From the NCBI GenBank assembly GCA_937888435.1, contig CALAQS010000255.1, positions 1-34,321 on the forward strand: a stretch of 34,321 bases of DNA. The letters run 5' to 3'. Origin of the DNA: an uncultured Acidobacteriota bacterium. GTDB taxonomy: Bacteria > Acidobacteriota > Thermoanaerobaculia > UBA5066. The notes beneath the pieces were generated by a model that was given only the letters and a program-made list of their open reading frames with translations, was not told where the DNA came from and searched no databases. Within the stretch, counting starts at the first letter, position 1; every line of letters begins with the position of its first letter. Positions 1-8,396 of the stretch are shown one piece after another. The position numbers were made by a program, and so were the translations under genes.

Positions 1-536
1 CCCTCGAGAATTTTTTCCGCGAGGAGAACCTCAAGTCCCTGCGCGAGCTCGCGCTCCGCGAGACGGCGGAAAACGTCGACCACGGCCCGATCGGGACCAG
101 CGGTTCGTTCCCTGCGATCGCCCCGCCGATCCGCGTCGCCGTCGCGCTGCCTCTCGATCCGGTGGTCGCGCGCTCTCTCATCCGGCGTGGGTCGCGAATG
201 GCCGGCCGGATGAACACGCGCTGGTACGCGATCTACGTGAGGCGCAAACGCGACCGGCCCGAGAACCTGTCGGCCGCGCGCCATCGCGAGCTGACCGAGA
301 ACATCCAGCTCGCGATGACGCTCGGGGCCACGGTCGTCTACCGCGAATCCGAGGACGTGGCGGCGGCGATCCTCGACTTCGTCCGCGAGGAGCGGGTCGG
401 CGTCCTCATCATGGGGCGGCCATCCCGAAAGGGCTTGTGGGGACGTATCGCGCCGGGCATCGTCCAGCGCGTTCTCGAGAACACAGACGGGATCGACGTC
501 ATGGTGGCCGACATCGGGCATGAAGGGCCTCCATGA
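1..536 (+). CDS. KdpD-like sensor N-terminal/USP-domain protein without kinase (5' end outside window)
   Basis: Frame from base 3 reads LENFFREENLKSLRELALRETAENVD...IRVAVALPLDPVVARSLIRRGSRMAG...VLIMGRPSRKGLWGRIAPGIVQRVLENTDGIDVMVADIGHEGPP*. NFFR..NL..LRELALR..A..VD followed by a USP-like domain is KdpD-like; the stop comes right after the USP domain. Confidence 0.7.
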   Translation, partial: LENFFREENLKSLRELALRETAENVDHGPIGTSGSFPAIAPPIRVAVALPLDPVVARSLIRRGSRMAGRMNTRWYAIYVRRKRDRPENLSAARHRELTENIQLAMTLGATVVYRESEDVAAAILDFVREERVGVLIMGRPSRKGLWGRIAPGIVQRVLENTDGIDVMVADIGHEGPP

Positions 537-538
537 CG

Positions 539-558
539 CGCCGCGCCAGTGCGCGGCG
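539..558. terminator. GC-rich hairpin between convergent genes, possible bidirectional terminator
   Basis: CGCCGCGC-CAGT-GCGCGGCG, perfect 8-bp stem just after the stop at 534-536; no clear U-tract. Confidence 0.4.
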
Positions 559-586
559 GAGACTTCTCGCTCCTCGAGAGCGCGCG

Positions 587-2566
587 TCAGACCGCGGCGC
601 GGACCGGCAGCACGATCGCCTGCACGCCCTCAAACTGGAGACGGCGCTGGATCGCCATCGCGGTCTCGTTGTGGAGGAGGCGGTGGTACCACTCCTCCTT
701 CTCGAAGACCAGCTTGCCGCTGAACACGACCGAGCGCGGAAACTCCTGGCGCAGCTCCTTGCAGATCTCGACGACCTTCTCGACGGCTTCGGTGGCGATC
801 GCAAGCCGGTATCCGGCGTTCCATCCCTGCGCGCGGCACCACGCGACGTACTTCTCGAGGTTCTGCCGGGCGTCCGCTTCGAGGTGCCCCATTTCGTCGC
901 TGCCCTTGAAGTTGCCGGAGTCGACGACGGCCACGGAGACGAAGACGAAGTTCTTGTAGTAGTTCGGGAACAGGGTGTGGATGCTCAGAATCTGGTGGAT
1001 CCCGTAGCCGGAAAACCGGTCCACGGTGAGGATCGCGGTCGGCAGCTTGTGGTCCAGCGCCTCGATGGCGTTCTTCGCGACCGGGATGGGCGCGACGGGC
1101 ACGAGGACGTCGTCGAGCCGCTTGAGGTCCCGCTGCACGCTCTCGTAGTGCCGCCGGATGAGAAAGCAGACGAAGATCGTCGCGCTCGTCACGAGCGACG
1201 TCATCCATCCGCCCTCCGCGAACTTCTCGTAAAGAGTGATACCGAGGATCGTGAGGCACATCACGAGGCCGGTGCCGTGGATCGAGAGCTGACTCTTCCA
1301 GCGGGGCTCCTTGTGCCGGTCCACGATCCAGTGGCGCGCCATGCCGAGCTCGGTCAGCGAGAACGTGAGGAAGACGTTGATCGAGTACATGACGACGAGC
1401 ATCGTGATGTTGCCGCGCGTGTAGAGCAGCGCCGCGATCGCCGCAAGACCCATCAGGAAGACGCCGTTCTTCGTGACGAGCCGGTCCGAGAGCTGTGAGA
1501 AACGATGCGGCATCCAGGAATCGAGCGCCATGTTCCCGAGAACGCGCGGCCCGTCGAGAAAGCCGGTCTGCGCTCCAACGAAGAGAAGCGCCGCCTCCGC
1601 GACGAGGAGCGTCAGGACGAGCGCCGTCCCGACGGCGACGCCCCCGACCCTCCAGTGCCCGAAGAGTGCGTCGAAGAGCACCCAGTTCATCGTCTTTCCC
1701 TCGTGCGCGCGCGCTCCGACGAGGAGATAGCCGAACAGGATGCCTCCCGCGGTGAAGGCCAGCGACGCCGCCATGAGGAACATCGTGTGTTTGCCGGTCT
1801 TCACGCGCGGCTCGCGGAGCATCGTGACGCCGTTCGAGACCGCCTCGATACCGGTGTAGGTGCCGCCGCCCATCGAGTACGCGCGGAGAATAACGAACGC
1901 GAGCGGCCAGAAGCCCATCGTCGCCGCCGAGGCATGGAATTCCCGCGCGGCGCCGGCGAACACTGCCGGCAACCCGGTCGCGTTGGCAGCAAACATATAC
2001 AGGATCGCGAACACGTGCGTCCCCATGAAGACGAGAAAGATCGGCACGAGGAACGTGACCGACTCCTTGACGCCCCGAAGGTTCAGAACGATGAGGAAGA
2101 CCAGCACGGCGATCTCCGCGATCACCTTGTACCGCGCCATCCCGGGCGAGAGGAAGTTCCAGACCTGGTCGCAGGCCGACGCGATGGACACGGTGATCGT
2201 GAGAACGTAGTCCACGAGGAGGGCGCAGCCCGAGACGACCCCGGCCTTCCGCCCGAGGAGTTTCGTCGCGACGAGGTACCCGCCGCCGCCGCCCGGGAAG
2301 TGCTGGATGAGGTTCGAGTAGGCGATGGAGATGACGGCGATCGTGATCGCGGTCATCGCGACGAGGACGATCGCGAGCGAACGGTGGCTGCCGAGGGCCC
2401 GAAACGCCTCGTCGGGTCCGTACGCCGAGGAAGAGAGGCCGTCGGCCCCGAGGCCCACCCACGCGAGGAACGCGACGAGCGAAACCCGGTGAAAGATCTT
2501 CGGATCGTTGACGTCCCGGGGCTTCCCGAGGACGAGGCGGGTCAGCGAATTGCGTTCGGGCGCCAA
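587..2566 (-). CDS. APC-superfamily permease, KimA-like potassium/amino-acid transporter with C-terminal cytosolic domain
   Basis: 659 aa with multiple hydrophobic helices; GLGADGLSSSAYGPDEAFRALG and FPGGGGGYLVATKLLGRKAG motifs; cytosolic C-terminal domain of about 200 aa. TTG start. Confidence 0.65.
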   Translation of the reverse strand: MAPERNSLTRLVLGKPRDVNDPKIFHRVSLVAFLAWVGLGADGLSSSAYGPDEAFRALGSHRSLAIVLVAMTAITIAVISIAYSNLIQHFPGGGGGYLVATKLLGRKAGVVSGCALLVDYVLTITVSIASACDQVWNFLSPGMARYKVIAEIAVLVFLIVLNLRGVKESVTFLVPIFLVFMGTHVFAILYMFAANATGLPAVFAGAAREFHASAATMGFWPLAFVILRAYSMGGGTYTGIEAVSNGVTMLREPRVKTGKHTMFLMAASLAFTAGGILFGYLLVGARAHEGKTMNWVLFDALFGHWRVGGVAVGTALVLTLLVAEAALLFVGAQTGFLDGPRVLGNMALDSWMPHRFSQLSDRLVTKNGVFLMGLAAIAALLYTRGNITMLVVMYSINVFLTFSLTELGMARHWIVDRHKEPRWKSQLSIHGTGLVMCLTILGITLYEKFAEGGWMTSLVTSATIFVCFLIRRHYESVQRDLKRLDDVLVPVAPIPVAKNAIEALDHKLPTAILTVDRFSGYGIHQILSIHTLFPNYYKNFVFVSVAVVDSGNFKGSDEMGHLEADARQNLEKYVAWCRAQGWNAGYRLAIATEAVEKVVEICKELRQEFPRSVVFSGKLVFEKEEWYHRLLHNETAMAIQRRLQFEGVQAIVLPVRAAV

Positions 2567-2646
2567 ATCACTTCTTCCATCTGTGCGCGATCACCGCGGG
2601 AGTTTAGTCTGAGAGGCCCCGGCTGAGGCCTCCCGCCTTCTCGCGC

Positions 2647-2675
2647 TTGATTTCCCGGCGTTCCGTCCCTAGCTT
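2647..2675 (+). promoter_or_regulatory. Putative sigma70-like promoter of ACT-domain gene
   Basis: TTGATT-N17-TAGCTT, about 35 bp upstream of the ATG at 2710. Confidence 0.4.
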
Positions 2676-2709
2676 ATTGTCGAGGGGGTTTCACAGAAAA
2701 GGAGTCGAC

Positions 2710-3144
2710 ATGGCCATCACCGTCAAGAAGATCACGCTCTGGCGCCGTGAGTCGGGGGACCGTCCCGGCCTCATGGCGGAAACGCTCAGACCCCTCGCCG
2801 GGTACGGAACCAGCCTGAAAGTCGCGATGGGCTACAGGCAGCCCGGGGGCAGTACCGCCGTCATCGAGGTGTCGCCGGTCTCCGGAAAGAAGGCGGTCGC
2901 CGCCGCGCAGTCGGAGGGCCTCGGGGCCTCCACCATCCCGACGCTTCTCGTCGAAGGAGACGACCGGCCGGGCCTCGGGTACGCGCTCGCGCACGCCATC
3001 GCCGATGCCGGCATCAATCTCGACTTCCTGGTAGCCCAGGTCATCGGCCGAAAGTTCTCGGCGATCTTCGGCTTCGGGAGCGAGGCGGACGCGAAGAGCG
3101 CAACCGGCCTCATCAAGAAAGCGGGACGGGCGGGAAAGAAGTAG
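2710..3144 (+). CDS. ACT-domain protein
   Basis: ATG at 2710 preceded by AAAAGGAG; two ACT-like segments (ESGDRPGLMAETLRPLAGYG..., VEGDDRPGLGYALAHAIADAGINLDFLVAQVIGRKFSAIFGF). Confidence 0.65.
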   Translation: MAITVKKITLWRRESGDRPGLMAETLRPLAGYGTSLKVAMGYRQPGGSTAVIEVSPVSGKKAVAAAQSEGLGASTIPTLLVEGDDRPGLGYALAHAIADAGINLDFLVAQVIGRKFSAIFGFGSEADAKSATGLIKKAGRAGKK

Positions 3145-3204
3145 CTTCCGGCCCGAACGCGTGGCGCCTCGCGAGGACGCGGGGGAGGCCGATATATCCT
3201 GAGA

Positions 3205-3912
3205 GTGATCAGGATGAAGGAAATTCTCGTTCTCGTCTTCGCCGCAGCGAGTCTGACCAACGCCCTGAAGGAGATCGCCGCCTCCTGGGAGATTGCGGGC
3301 GGGGAGAAGATCGCTTTCAACTTCGCGTCCTCCAGCACGCTCGCCCTGCAGATCCGCGAAGGGGCGCCGGCGGACCTCTTCCTCTCGGCAGACGAGGCGC
3401 AGATGGACGTCCTCGAGAGGGCAGACCTCGTCGCGCCCGGGACCCGTCGCAGCGTCCTTTCGAACACTCTCGTCATCGTCGTGCCGCACGACAGTTCGCT
3501 CCAAATCGCCTCTCCGAAGGATCTCGCCGGCAAGGGCGTCGAGAAGCTCGCATTGGCGGAGCCGACGTCCGTCCCCGCGGGCGTCTACTCGAAGAAATTC
3601 CTCGAACGCGTCGGAATCTGGGCCGCTATCGCCCCGAAGGTCGTGCCAACCGAGAACGTGAGGGCGACGCTTGCGGCCGTCGAGTCGGGGAACGTCGACG
3701 CCGGAGTCGTCTACCGGACCGACGCCGCGATTTCGAAGCAAGTCAGGATCGCGTTCGAGATCCCCGCGGCCTTGGGCCCTGCGATCTCGTATCCGTTCGC
3801 GCTCGTCAAGGGGGCGCCACGGGAAAAGGAGGCCCTGAGCTTCCTCGCGTACCTCGGTTCACCCGCCGCGCGCGCCGTCTTCGTGCGATACGGCTTCCTC
3901 GTGAAGGACTGA
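3205..3912 (+). CDS. modA: Molybdate-binding protein ModA-like
   Basis: VFAAASLTNALKEIAASWE...FNFASSSTLALQIREGAPADLFLSADEAQMDVL; followed by ModB and ModC. No signal peptide is encoded. Confidence 0.85.
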   Translation: MIRMKEILVLVFAAASLTNALKEIAASWEIAGGEKIAFNFASSSTLALQIREGAPADLFLSADEAQMDVLERADLVAPGTRRSVLSNTLVIVVPHDSSLQIASPKDLAGKGVEKLALAEPTSVPAGVYSKKFLERVGIWAAIAPKVVPTENVRATLAAVESGNVDAGVVYRTDAAISKQVRIAFEIPAALGPAISYPFALVKGAPREKEALSFLAYLGSPAARAVFVRYGFLVKD

Positions 3913-3913
3913 C

Positions 3914-4591
3914 GTGTTCGAGCTCGCCGTGGACCTGCCCGTCGTCTGGTTCACGCTCCGGGTGGCGGCTCTCGCCGTTCTCCTCCTCGCGCCCTTCGGG
4001 CTCGCGCTCGCATTGCTCCTCGCGCGGAGGCGCTTTCCCGGCAAGGCCCTCCTCGAGACGCTCGTCTCGCTTCCGCTCGTCCTCCCGCCCGTCGCGACCG
4101 GCCTTCTGCTCCTGAAGTTTCTGGGCCGGCGCGGCCCAGGCGGGCGCGCCGCGCGTAGCCTTTTCGGGGTGGACGTCGTCTTCACGTGGAAAGCCGTCGT
4201 CGTCGCCATGATGGTGATGTCCCTCCCTCTCCTCGTGCGCACGGCACGCGTCGCTTTCGAGGAGGTGAACCCGCGTCTCGAAGCGGTCGCCCGGACGCTC
4301 GGGGCGAGTGAAGTGCGCGTCCTCTCGACGGTCACGCTTCCCCTGGCCTCGCGCGGAATCGCCGCGGGCCTCCTTCTCGCCTTCGCGCGCTCGCTCGGCG
4401 AGTTCGGCGCCACGATCCTCGTCGCGGGGAACATTCCGGGCCGCACGACGACGATCGCCACGGCGATCTACAACGACGTGCAGACCGGCCTGGACGGGAG
4501 CGCGTACGGCCTCCTCGCGGTCTCGGCGGCGCTCGCCTTCGGCGCCATTTTTCTTTCGGAGGTCTGGTTGAAGCGCCGGACGAACGCGTGA
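3914..4591 (+). CDS. modB: Molybdate ABC transporter permease ModB
   Basis: Permease with EAVARTLGASEVRVLSTVTLPLASRGIAAGLLLAFARSLGEFGATILVAG signature; GTG start 1 nt after modA stop. Confidence 0.87.
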   Translation: MFELAVDLPVVWFTLRVAALAVLLLAPFGLALALLLARRRFPGKALLETLVSLPLVLPPVATGLLLLKFLGRRGPGGRAARSLFGVDVVFTWKAVVVAMMVMSLPLLVRTARVAFEEVNPRLEAVARTLGASEVRVLSTVTLPLASRGIAAGLLLAFARSLGEFGATILVAGNIPGRTTTIATAIYNDVQTGLDGSAYGLLAVSAALAFGAIFLSEVWLKRRTNA

Positions 4592-5298
4592 CGCTTTCGC
4601 TCGAAGGCTTCCGCCTGCCGCTCACGCCCTTCGCCCTGGAGCTCGACGTTACGCTGAGCGCCCACGTCACGGCCGTCTTCGGGCCGTCAGGCGCCGGCAA
4701 GACGTCGCTCCTCGAAGCCGTCGCGGGCCTGAGGCATCCCCAGAGGGGACGCATCGTCCTGTCCGGCCGCGTGCTCGACGACGCGGCCGCGGGAGTCCGC
4801 GTCCCTCCGCGTCAACGGGCCGTCGGATACGTCACGCAGGACGATTCGCTGTTCCCGCATCTCTCCGTCGCGGGCAATCTTCGTTACGGAGCGGGCCGTG
4901 GCGTCGCGCGCAAGGCCCCTCTCGGGGAGGATCGCATCGTCGACACCCTCGGACTCGCCTCTCTCCTCGACAGAAGCCCCGCGACGCTTTCCGGCGGAGA
5001 GCGGCGCCGCGTCGCCCTGGGCCGGGCCCTCCTGTCGACACCGGAGATCCTGCTTCTCGACGAGCCCCTCTCCGGCCTCGACCGTCCGCTCAAAGTGAGG
5101 GTCCTCGAGCATCTCCTCAAGATCAAGGCGGCCTTTCCCCTGCCGATCCTCTACGTCACGCACGAGGCGGCCGAGGTCGAGGCGCTCGCCGACGAGGTCG
5201 TCGTCCTCGACGCCGGCCACCTGGTAGCCCGCGGCGCTCCCGCCGACGTGCTTCGGGACGGTGCTCCCGGCCGCAGCGACAGACACCTCGCTGGCTGA
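4588..5298 (+). CDS. modC: Molybdate ABC transporter ATPase ModC, short form without C-terminal MOP/TOBE domain
   Basis: Walker A GPSGAGKTS, signature LSGGERRRVALGRAL, Walker B ILLLDEPLSGLD; GTGA overlap with modB; 236 aa. Confidence 0.83.
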   Translation: MTLSLEGFRLPLTPFALELDVTLSAHVTAVFGPSGAGKTSLLEAVAGLRHPQRGRIVLSGRVLDDAAAGVRVPPRQRAVGYVTQDDSLFPHLSVAGNLRYGAGRGVARKAPLGEDRIVDTLGLASLLDRSPATLSGGERRRVALGRALLSTPEILLLDEPLSGLDRPLKVRVLEHLLKIKAAFPLPILYVTHEAAEVEALADEVVVLDAGHLVARGAPADVLRDGAPGRSDRHLAG

Positions 5299-5310
5299 AG
5301 CATCTGCATC

Positions 5311-5339
5311 TTGACGGCCGTCCCACCCTTCGTTACATT
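5311..5339 (+). promoter_or_regulatory. Putative sigma70-like promoter of the apbE operon
   Basis: TTGACG-N17-TACATT ending 19 bp before the ATG at 5359. Confidence 0.55.
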
Positions 5340-5358
5340 GCGATTGAGACTGAGTCGC

Positions 5359-6339
5359 ATGAGCAACGAGACGATCGTCCGGCACCTCGCGGCCATGGGG
5401 ACCGCGCTTTCCCTGACCGTCTCGGCTCCGACGCGGGACGCCGCGCTTCGCGCTAGTGAGGCGGGAGTGAGGGAGATCGAGCGCATCGAGGCGCTTCTCT
5501 CCACGTGGCGGGACGACACTCCCCTCGCCCGGCTGAATGCCGCGGCTCCCGGCGTTGCAACGCTGGTTTCACCGGAGCTCTTCGGATTGCTGAGGAAGAT
5601 CTTCGAATGGGAAAAGGCGACCGGCGGCGCCTTCGACCCGGCGGTGGCACCGCTCGTCAAGGCGTGGGGGCTTCGCACGGGCGGGCGCATTCCCGACGCA
5701 CGGGAGCTGGCCGCCGCGCGCCGTGTCTCCGATCCCGCTCTCTTCACTTTCGAAGAATCTTCTCTTTGCGTCACCCGCCACGACGCCCTCGCCGGCATCG
5801 ACGAAGGCGCCTGGGGCAAGGGCTGGGCGCTCGACAAGGCGGCGGCTGCGATGCGCGCGGCCGGCGCGACGTCCGGAGTCCTGGACCTCGGCGGCCAGAT
5901 CCTCGCGTTCGGCGAGGAGACGATCACCGACGCCGCGGATCCACGCGATAGAGCGCTGTCGGTGGGACGGCTCCGCCTCCAGAACGCATCCGCGTCGACG
6001 TCCGGCAACTCCGAACGCGGCGTGACCGTGAACGGGCGTCGCATCGGCCACCTCCTCGATCCCCATACCGGCAGCCCGGCGCCCGATTTCGGCTCCGTGA
6101 CGGTCGTCGCATCCTCGGGCCTGACCGCGGACGTTCTCTCGACGGCGTTCTTCGTGCTCGGACCGGAAAAGGGCCTGGCGCTGTCGGAGCGCCTTCGGGG
6201 CAGCGGTGTGGTTCATGAAACGTTGTTCTTCTCAGAGAGTGAAGAGGGGCGCGGGTTGCGGGTTTCCATGTCACCCGGAATGAGGCGCCTTTTCTCTCTT
6301 TCTCATTCAAAGAAATCCTCCGAAGGAGATCACCCGTGA
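5359..6339 (+). CDS. apbE: FAD:protein FMN transferase ApbE
   Basis: MGTALSLTV..., GKGWALDKAAAAMRAAGATSGVLDLGGQILAFG, IGHLLDPHTGSPAPDFGSVTVVASSGLTADVLSTAFFVLGPEKGL. Confidence 0.88.
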   Translation: MSNETIVRHLAAMGTALSLTVSAPTRDAALRASEAGVREIERIEALLSTWRDDTPLARLNAAAPGVATLVSPELFGLLRKIFEWEKATGGAFDPAVAPLVKAWGLRTGGRIPDARELAAARRVSDPALFTFEESSLCVTRHDALAGIDEGAWGKGWALDKAAAAMRAAGATSGVLDLGGQILAFGEETITDAADPRDRALSVGRLRLQNASASTSGNSERGVTVNGRRIGHLLDPHTGSPAPDFGSVTVVASSGLTADVLSTAFFVLGPEKGLALSERLRGSGVVHETLFFSESEEGRGLRVSMSPGMRRLFSLSHSKKSSEGDHP

Positions 6340-7742
6340 TCAAACATTCCACAGCGCGCGGCGCCGTCGCCGCGATCAGCCTCTTCCTCCTTCTGAGCAA
6401 TCCTCTTTCCTCCCACGCGCTCGCCGACGATCCGCCGAAGGCGCCCGACGCGCCGGCCCCGACCGACACTCCGAAACCCATTCAGACCGACACCGAGAAG
6501 CTGAAGGAGCTCGAGCAGAAGGTCGATGTGCTCACGAAGGAGATCGAGTCGATGCGCCTCGGCGAAACGCCGGCGCAGCAGGCTCCCCCCGCCTCCGGCA
6601 CGGCAGCGGTGGCCCCTTCGTCGGCGGCGCCCACCCTCGGACTCGGGCCGTCGGCCTCGAAGGTCTACGCGAAGTACGGCGTCTCGATCGGCGGGTACGG
6701 CGAGACCATCTACCAGAACTTTTCGACCGCTCGCCAGGACGGGTCTCCGTCGAATCTCACGCCGATCGTCGACGTCGCGCGAGCCGTCCTCTACTTCGGC
6801 TACAGGTTCGACGACCATTTCGTCTTCAACAGCGAGGTCGAGTTCGAGCACGCCGTGACGGCGTCGGACAAGAACGGCGAGGCCGAAGTGGAATTCGCCT
6901 ATATGGACTGGATGAGCCGCTCGAAGGCGTTCAACCTCCGCGCGGGCCTCATGCTCATTCCGGTCGGACTCATCAACCAGCTCCACGAGCCCCCGGTCTT
7001 CCTGGGCTCGCTGCGCCCGGACGTGGAGACCATCATCCTTCCCTCGACGTGGCGGGAGATCGGCGTCGGCGGGTGGGGCGACGTCGGACCGTTTTCGTGG
7101 CGCCTCTACTTCGTGAACGGACTCGACGCGTCGCGCTACGCGGCCGATGGCCTGAAGGAAGGGAGCGGCGAGGGCTCGCTGGCGCTCGCGCGGAGCTTCG
7201 CCGTCACCGGCCGGCTCGACTACACCGGCCTTCCCGGCGTCCTCGTCGGCGGCTCGTTCTTCAGCGGGAATTCCGGACAAGGTCAGGTGACGCCGTCGGG
7301 AGACTCCTTCGCCGGCCGAACGACGTTCGTCGATCTGCACCTCGACGCGCGCTATCGGGGCGCGTCCTTCCGCGCGGTGTGGGCACGGTCCACGGTCGGG
7401 GACGCCGCCGCCATCAACCAGATCAACAACCTCGAAGGCGACGAGTCGGTGGGCAGTCGGCAGGAGGGCTGGTACGCAGAGGCGGGCTTCGACGTCTTCT
7501 CTCTCGTGCCGAAGAGCCGGATGACGCTCACGCCGTTCGTGAGGTACGAGGCGTACGACACCCAGGCCGCCGTGCCCGTGGGCTACGCTCGGGATCCGGA
7601 GAACGACGTGCGGGTCGTGACGGCCGGTGCGAACTTCAAGCCGATCCCGCAGATCGTCATCAAGGCCGACGGCCAGTGGCGGCGGAACGCGGCGTACACC
7701 GGGGTGAAGCAGTTCAACATGGCGCTGGGGTACGAGTTTTGA
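6336..7742 (+). CDS. Outer-membrane porin-like protein (OprO/P-like) with N-terminal coiled coil
   Basis: Signal peptide, coiled coil KLKELEQKVDVLTKEIESMRL, beta-barrel-like body, C-terminal LGYEF (terminal aromatic). GTGA overlap with apbE. Confidence 0.65.
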   Translation: MIKHSTARGAVAAISLFLLLSNPLSSHALADDPPKAPDAPAPTDTPKPIQTDTEKLKELEQKVDVLTKEIESMRLGETPAQQAPPASGTAAVAPSSAAPTLGLGPSASKVYAKYGVSIGGYGETIYQNFSTARQDGSPSNLTPIVDVARAVLYFGYRFDDHFVFNSEVEFEHAVTASDKNGEAEVEFAYMDWMSRSKAFNLRAGLMLIPVGLINQLHEPPVFLGSLRPDVETIILPSTWREIGVGGWGDVGPFSWRLYFVNGLDASRYAADGLKEGSGEGSLALARSFAVTGRLDYTGLPGVLVGGSFFSGNSGQGQVTPSGDSFAGRTTFVDLHLDARYRGASFRAVWARSTVGDAAAINQINNLEGDESVGSRQEGWYAEAGFDVFSLVPKSRMTLTPFVRYEAYDTQAAVPVGYARDPENDVRVVTAGANFKPIPQIVIKADGQWRRNAAYTGVKQFNMALGYEF

Positions 7743-8389
7743 GCAAGAAGACCGGGGATTTTCTTAGAAGGAAGGAAGGGCACGGCCAACGCCCCGCCCA
7801 CCGGGCACGGACTGCACACCTCCGCTGCCCCGCGCGCCGCCTTTCTTCTCTTTCATTCATAGAAATCTCTCTCTTCGTCCTTCTCCTTTCACCTGCATCT
7901 TCTTTCGCGAAGAGCTTTCTCACTCAGGAGGAAGCTCTTCGCCTCGCGTTTCCGACGGGCGCGGTCGTGACGCGCAAGACGGCGTTTCTCTCCGAGGCGG
8001 ACCGCGCGGAGGTCGCCCGCCGGACGGGAGGGACGCCCCCGCCCGGGCTCGTCGTCTTCTACACGGGCGCCTCTGGCGGCACCGACCTCGGCACGGTCTA
8101 CTTCGACAGGCACATCGTGCGCACCGAGCCCGAGACGCTGCTCGTCCTCGTCGACCCGAAGGGAGCCATCGCGCGGATCGAGATCCTCTCTTTCTCGGAG
8201 CCGGAGGAGTACTTTCCGCGCGCGAGCTGGTACGGGCAATTCTCCGGCAAGACGCTGACGGACGAGCTCTCGGAGAAGCGCGGGGTGCGGCCGGTGACCG
8301 GCGCGACCCTCACCGTACGTGCCACCGTCGAGGCCGCACGGCGCGTCCTCGCGCTGGACGCGTTCCTCCGCGAGACGAAGCGGCGGTGA
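7739..8389 (+). CDS. FMN-binding domain protein, predicted ApbE flavinylation substrate
   Basis: Contains the VTGATLTVRATVEA flavinylation-type motif (TGATxT) and a FMN-binding-like core (LVLVDPKGAIARIEILSFSEPEEYFPRASWYGQF). TTG at 7739 overlaps the porin stop (TTGA); N-terminus uncertain. Confidence 0.7.
   Translation: MSKKTGDFLRRKEGHGQRPAHRARTAHLRCPARRLSSLSFIEISLFVLLLSPASSFAKSFLTQEEALRLAFPTGAVVTRKTAFLSEADRAEVARRTGGTPPPGLVVFYTGASGGTDLGTVYFDRHIVRTEPETLLVLVDPKGAIARIEILSFSEPEEYFPRASWYGQFSGKTLTDELSEKRGVRPVTGATLTVRATVEAARRVLALDAFLRETKRR
7756..7771 (+). repeat. Dispersed AT-rich repeat, copy A: GGATTTTCTTAGAAGG
   Basis: Exact 16-mer; inside the 5' end of the FMN-binding ORF. Confidence 0.75.
7907..7942 (+). 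other. Strong intragenic hairpin
   Basis: GCGAAGAGCTTTCTC-ACTCAG-GAGGAAGCTCTTCGC: 15-bp stem (14 Watson-Crick, 1 G-U), 6-nt loop. Confidence 0.7.
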
Positions 8390-8396
8390 GGCCGGG

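Noticed and set aside
533-2626. Plus-strand ORFs of 321 and 373 aa opposite the KimA-like gene
   Set aside because: Antisense GC-frame artefacts rich in R/D/E/H; no motif.
2567-2709. Possible c-di-AMP (ydaO-type) riboswitch upstream of the KimA-like gene
   Set aside because: The available intergenic sequence is too short and shows none of the conserved elements I would expect.
3145-3204. Molybdenum-cofactor riboswitch or ModE box before modA
   Set aside because: Only 60 bp available, with no convincing palindrome or leader structure.
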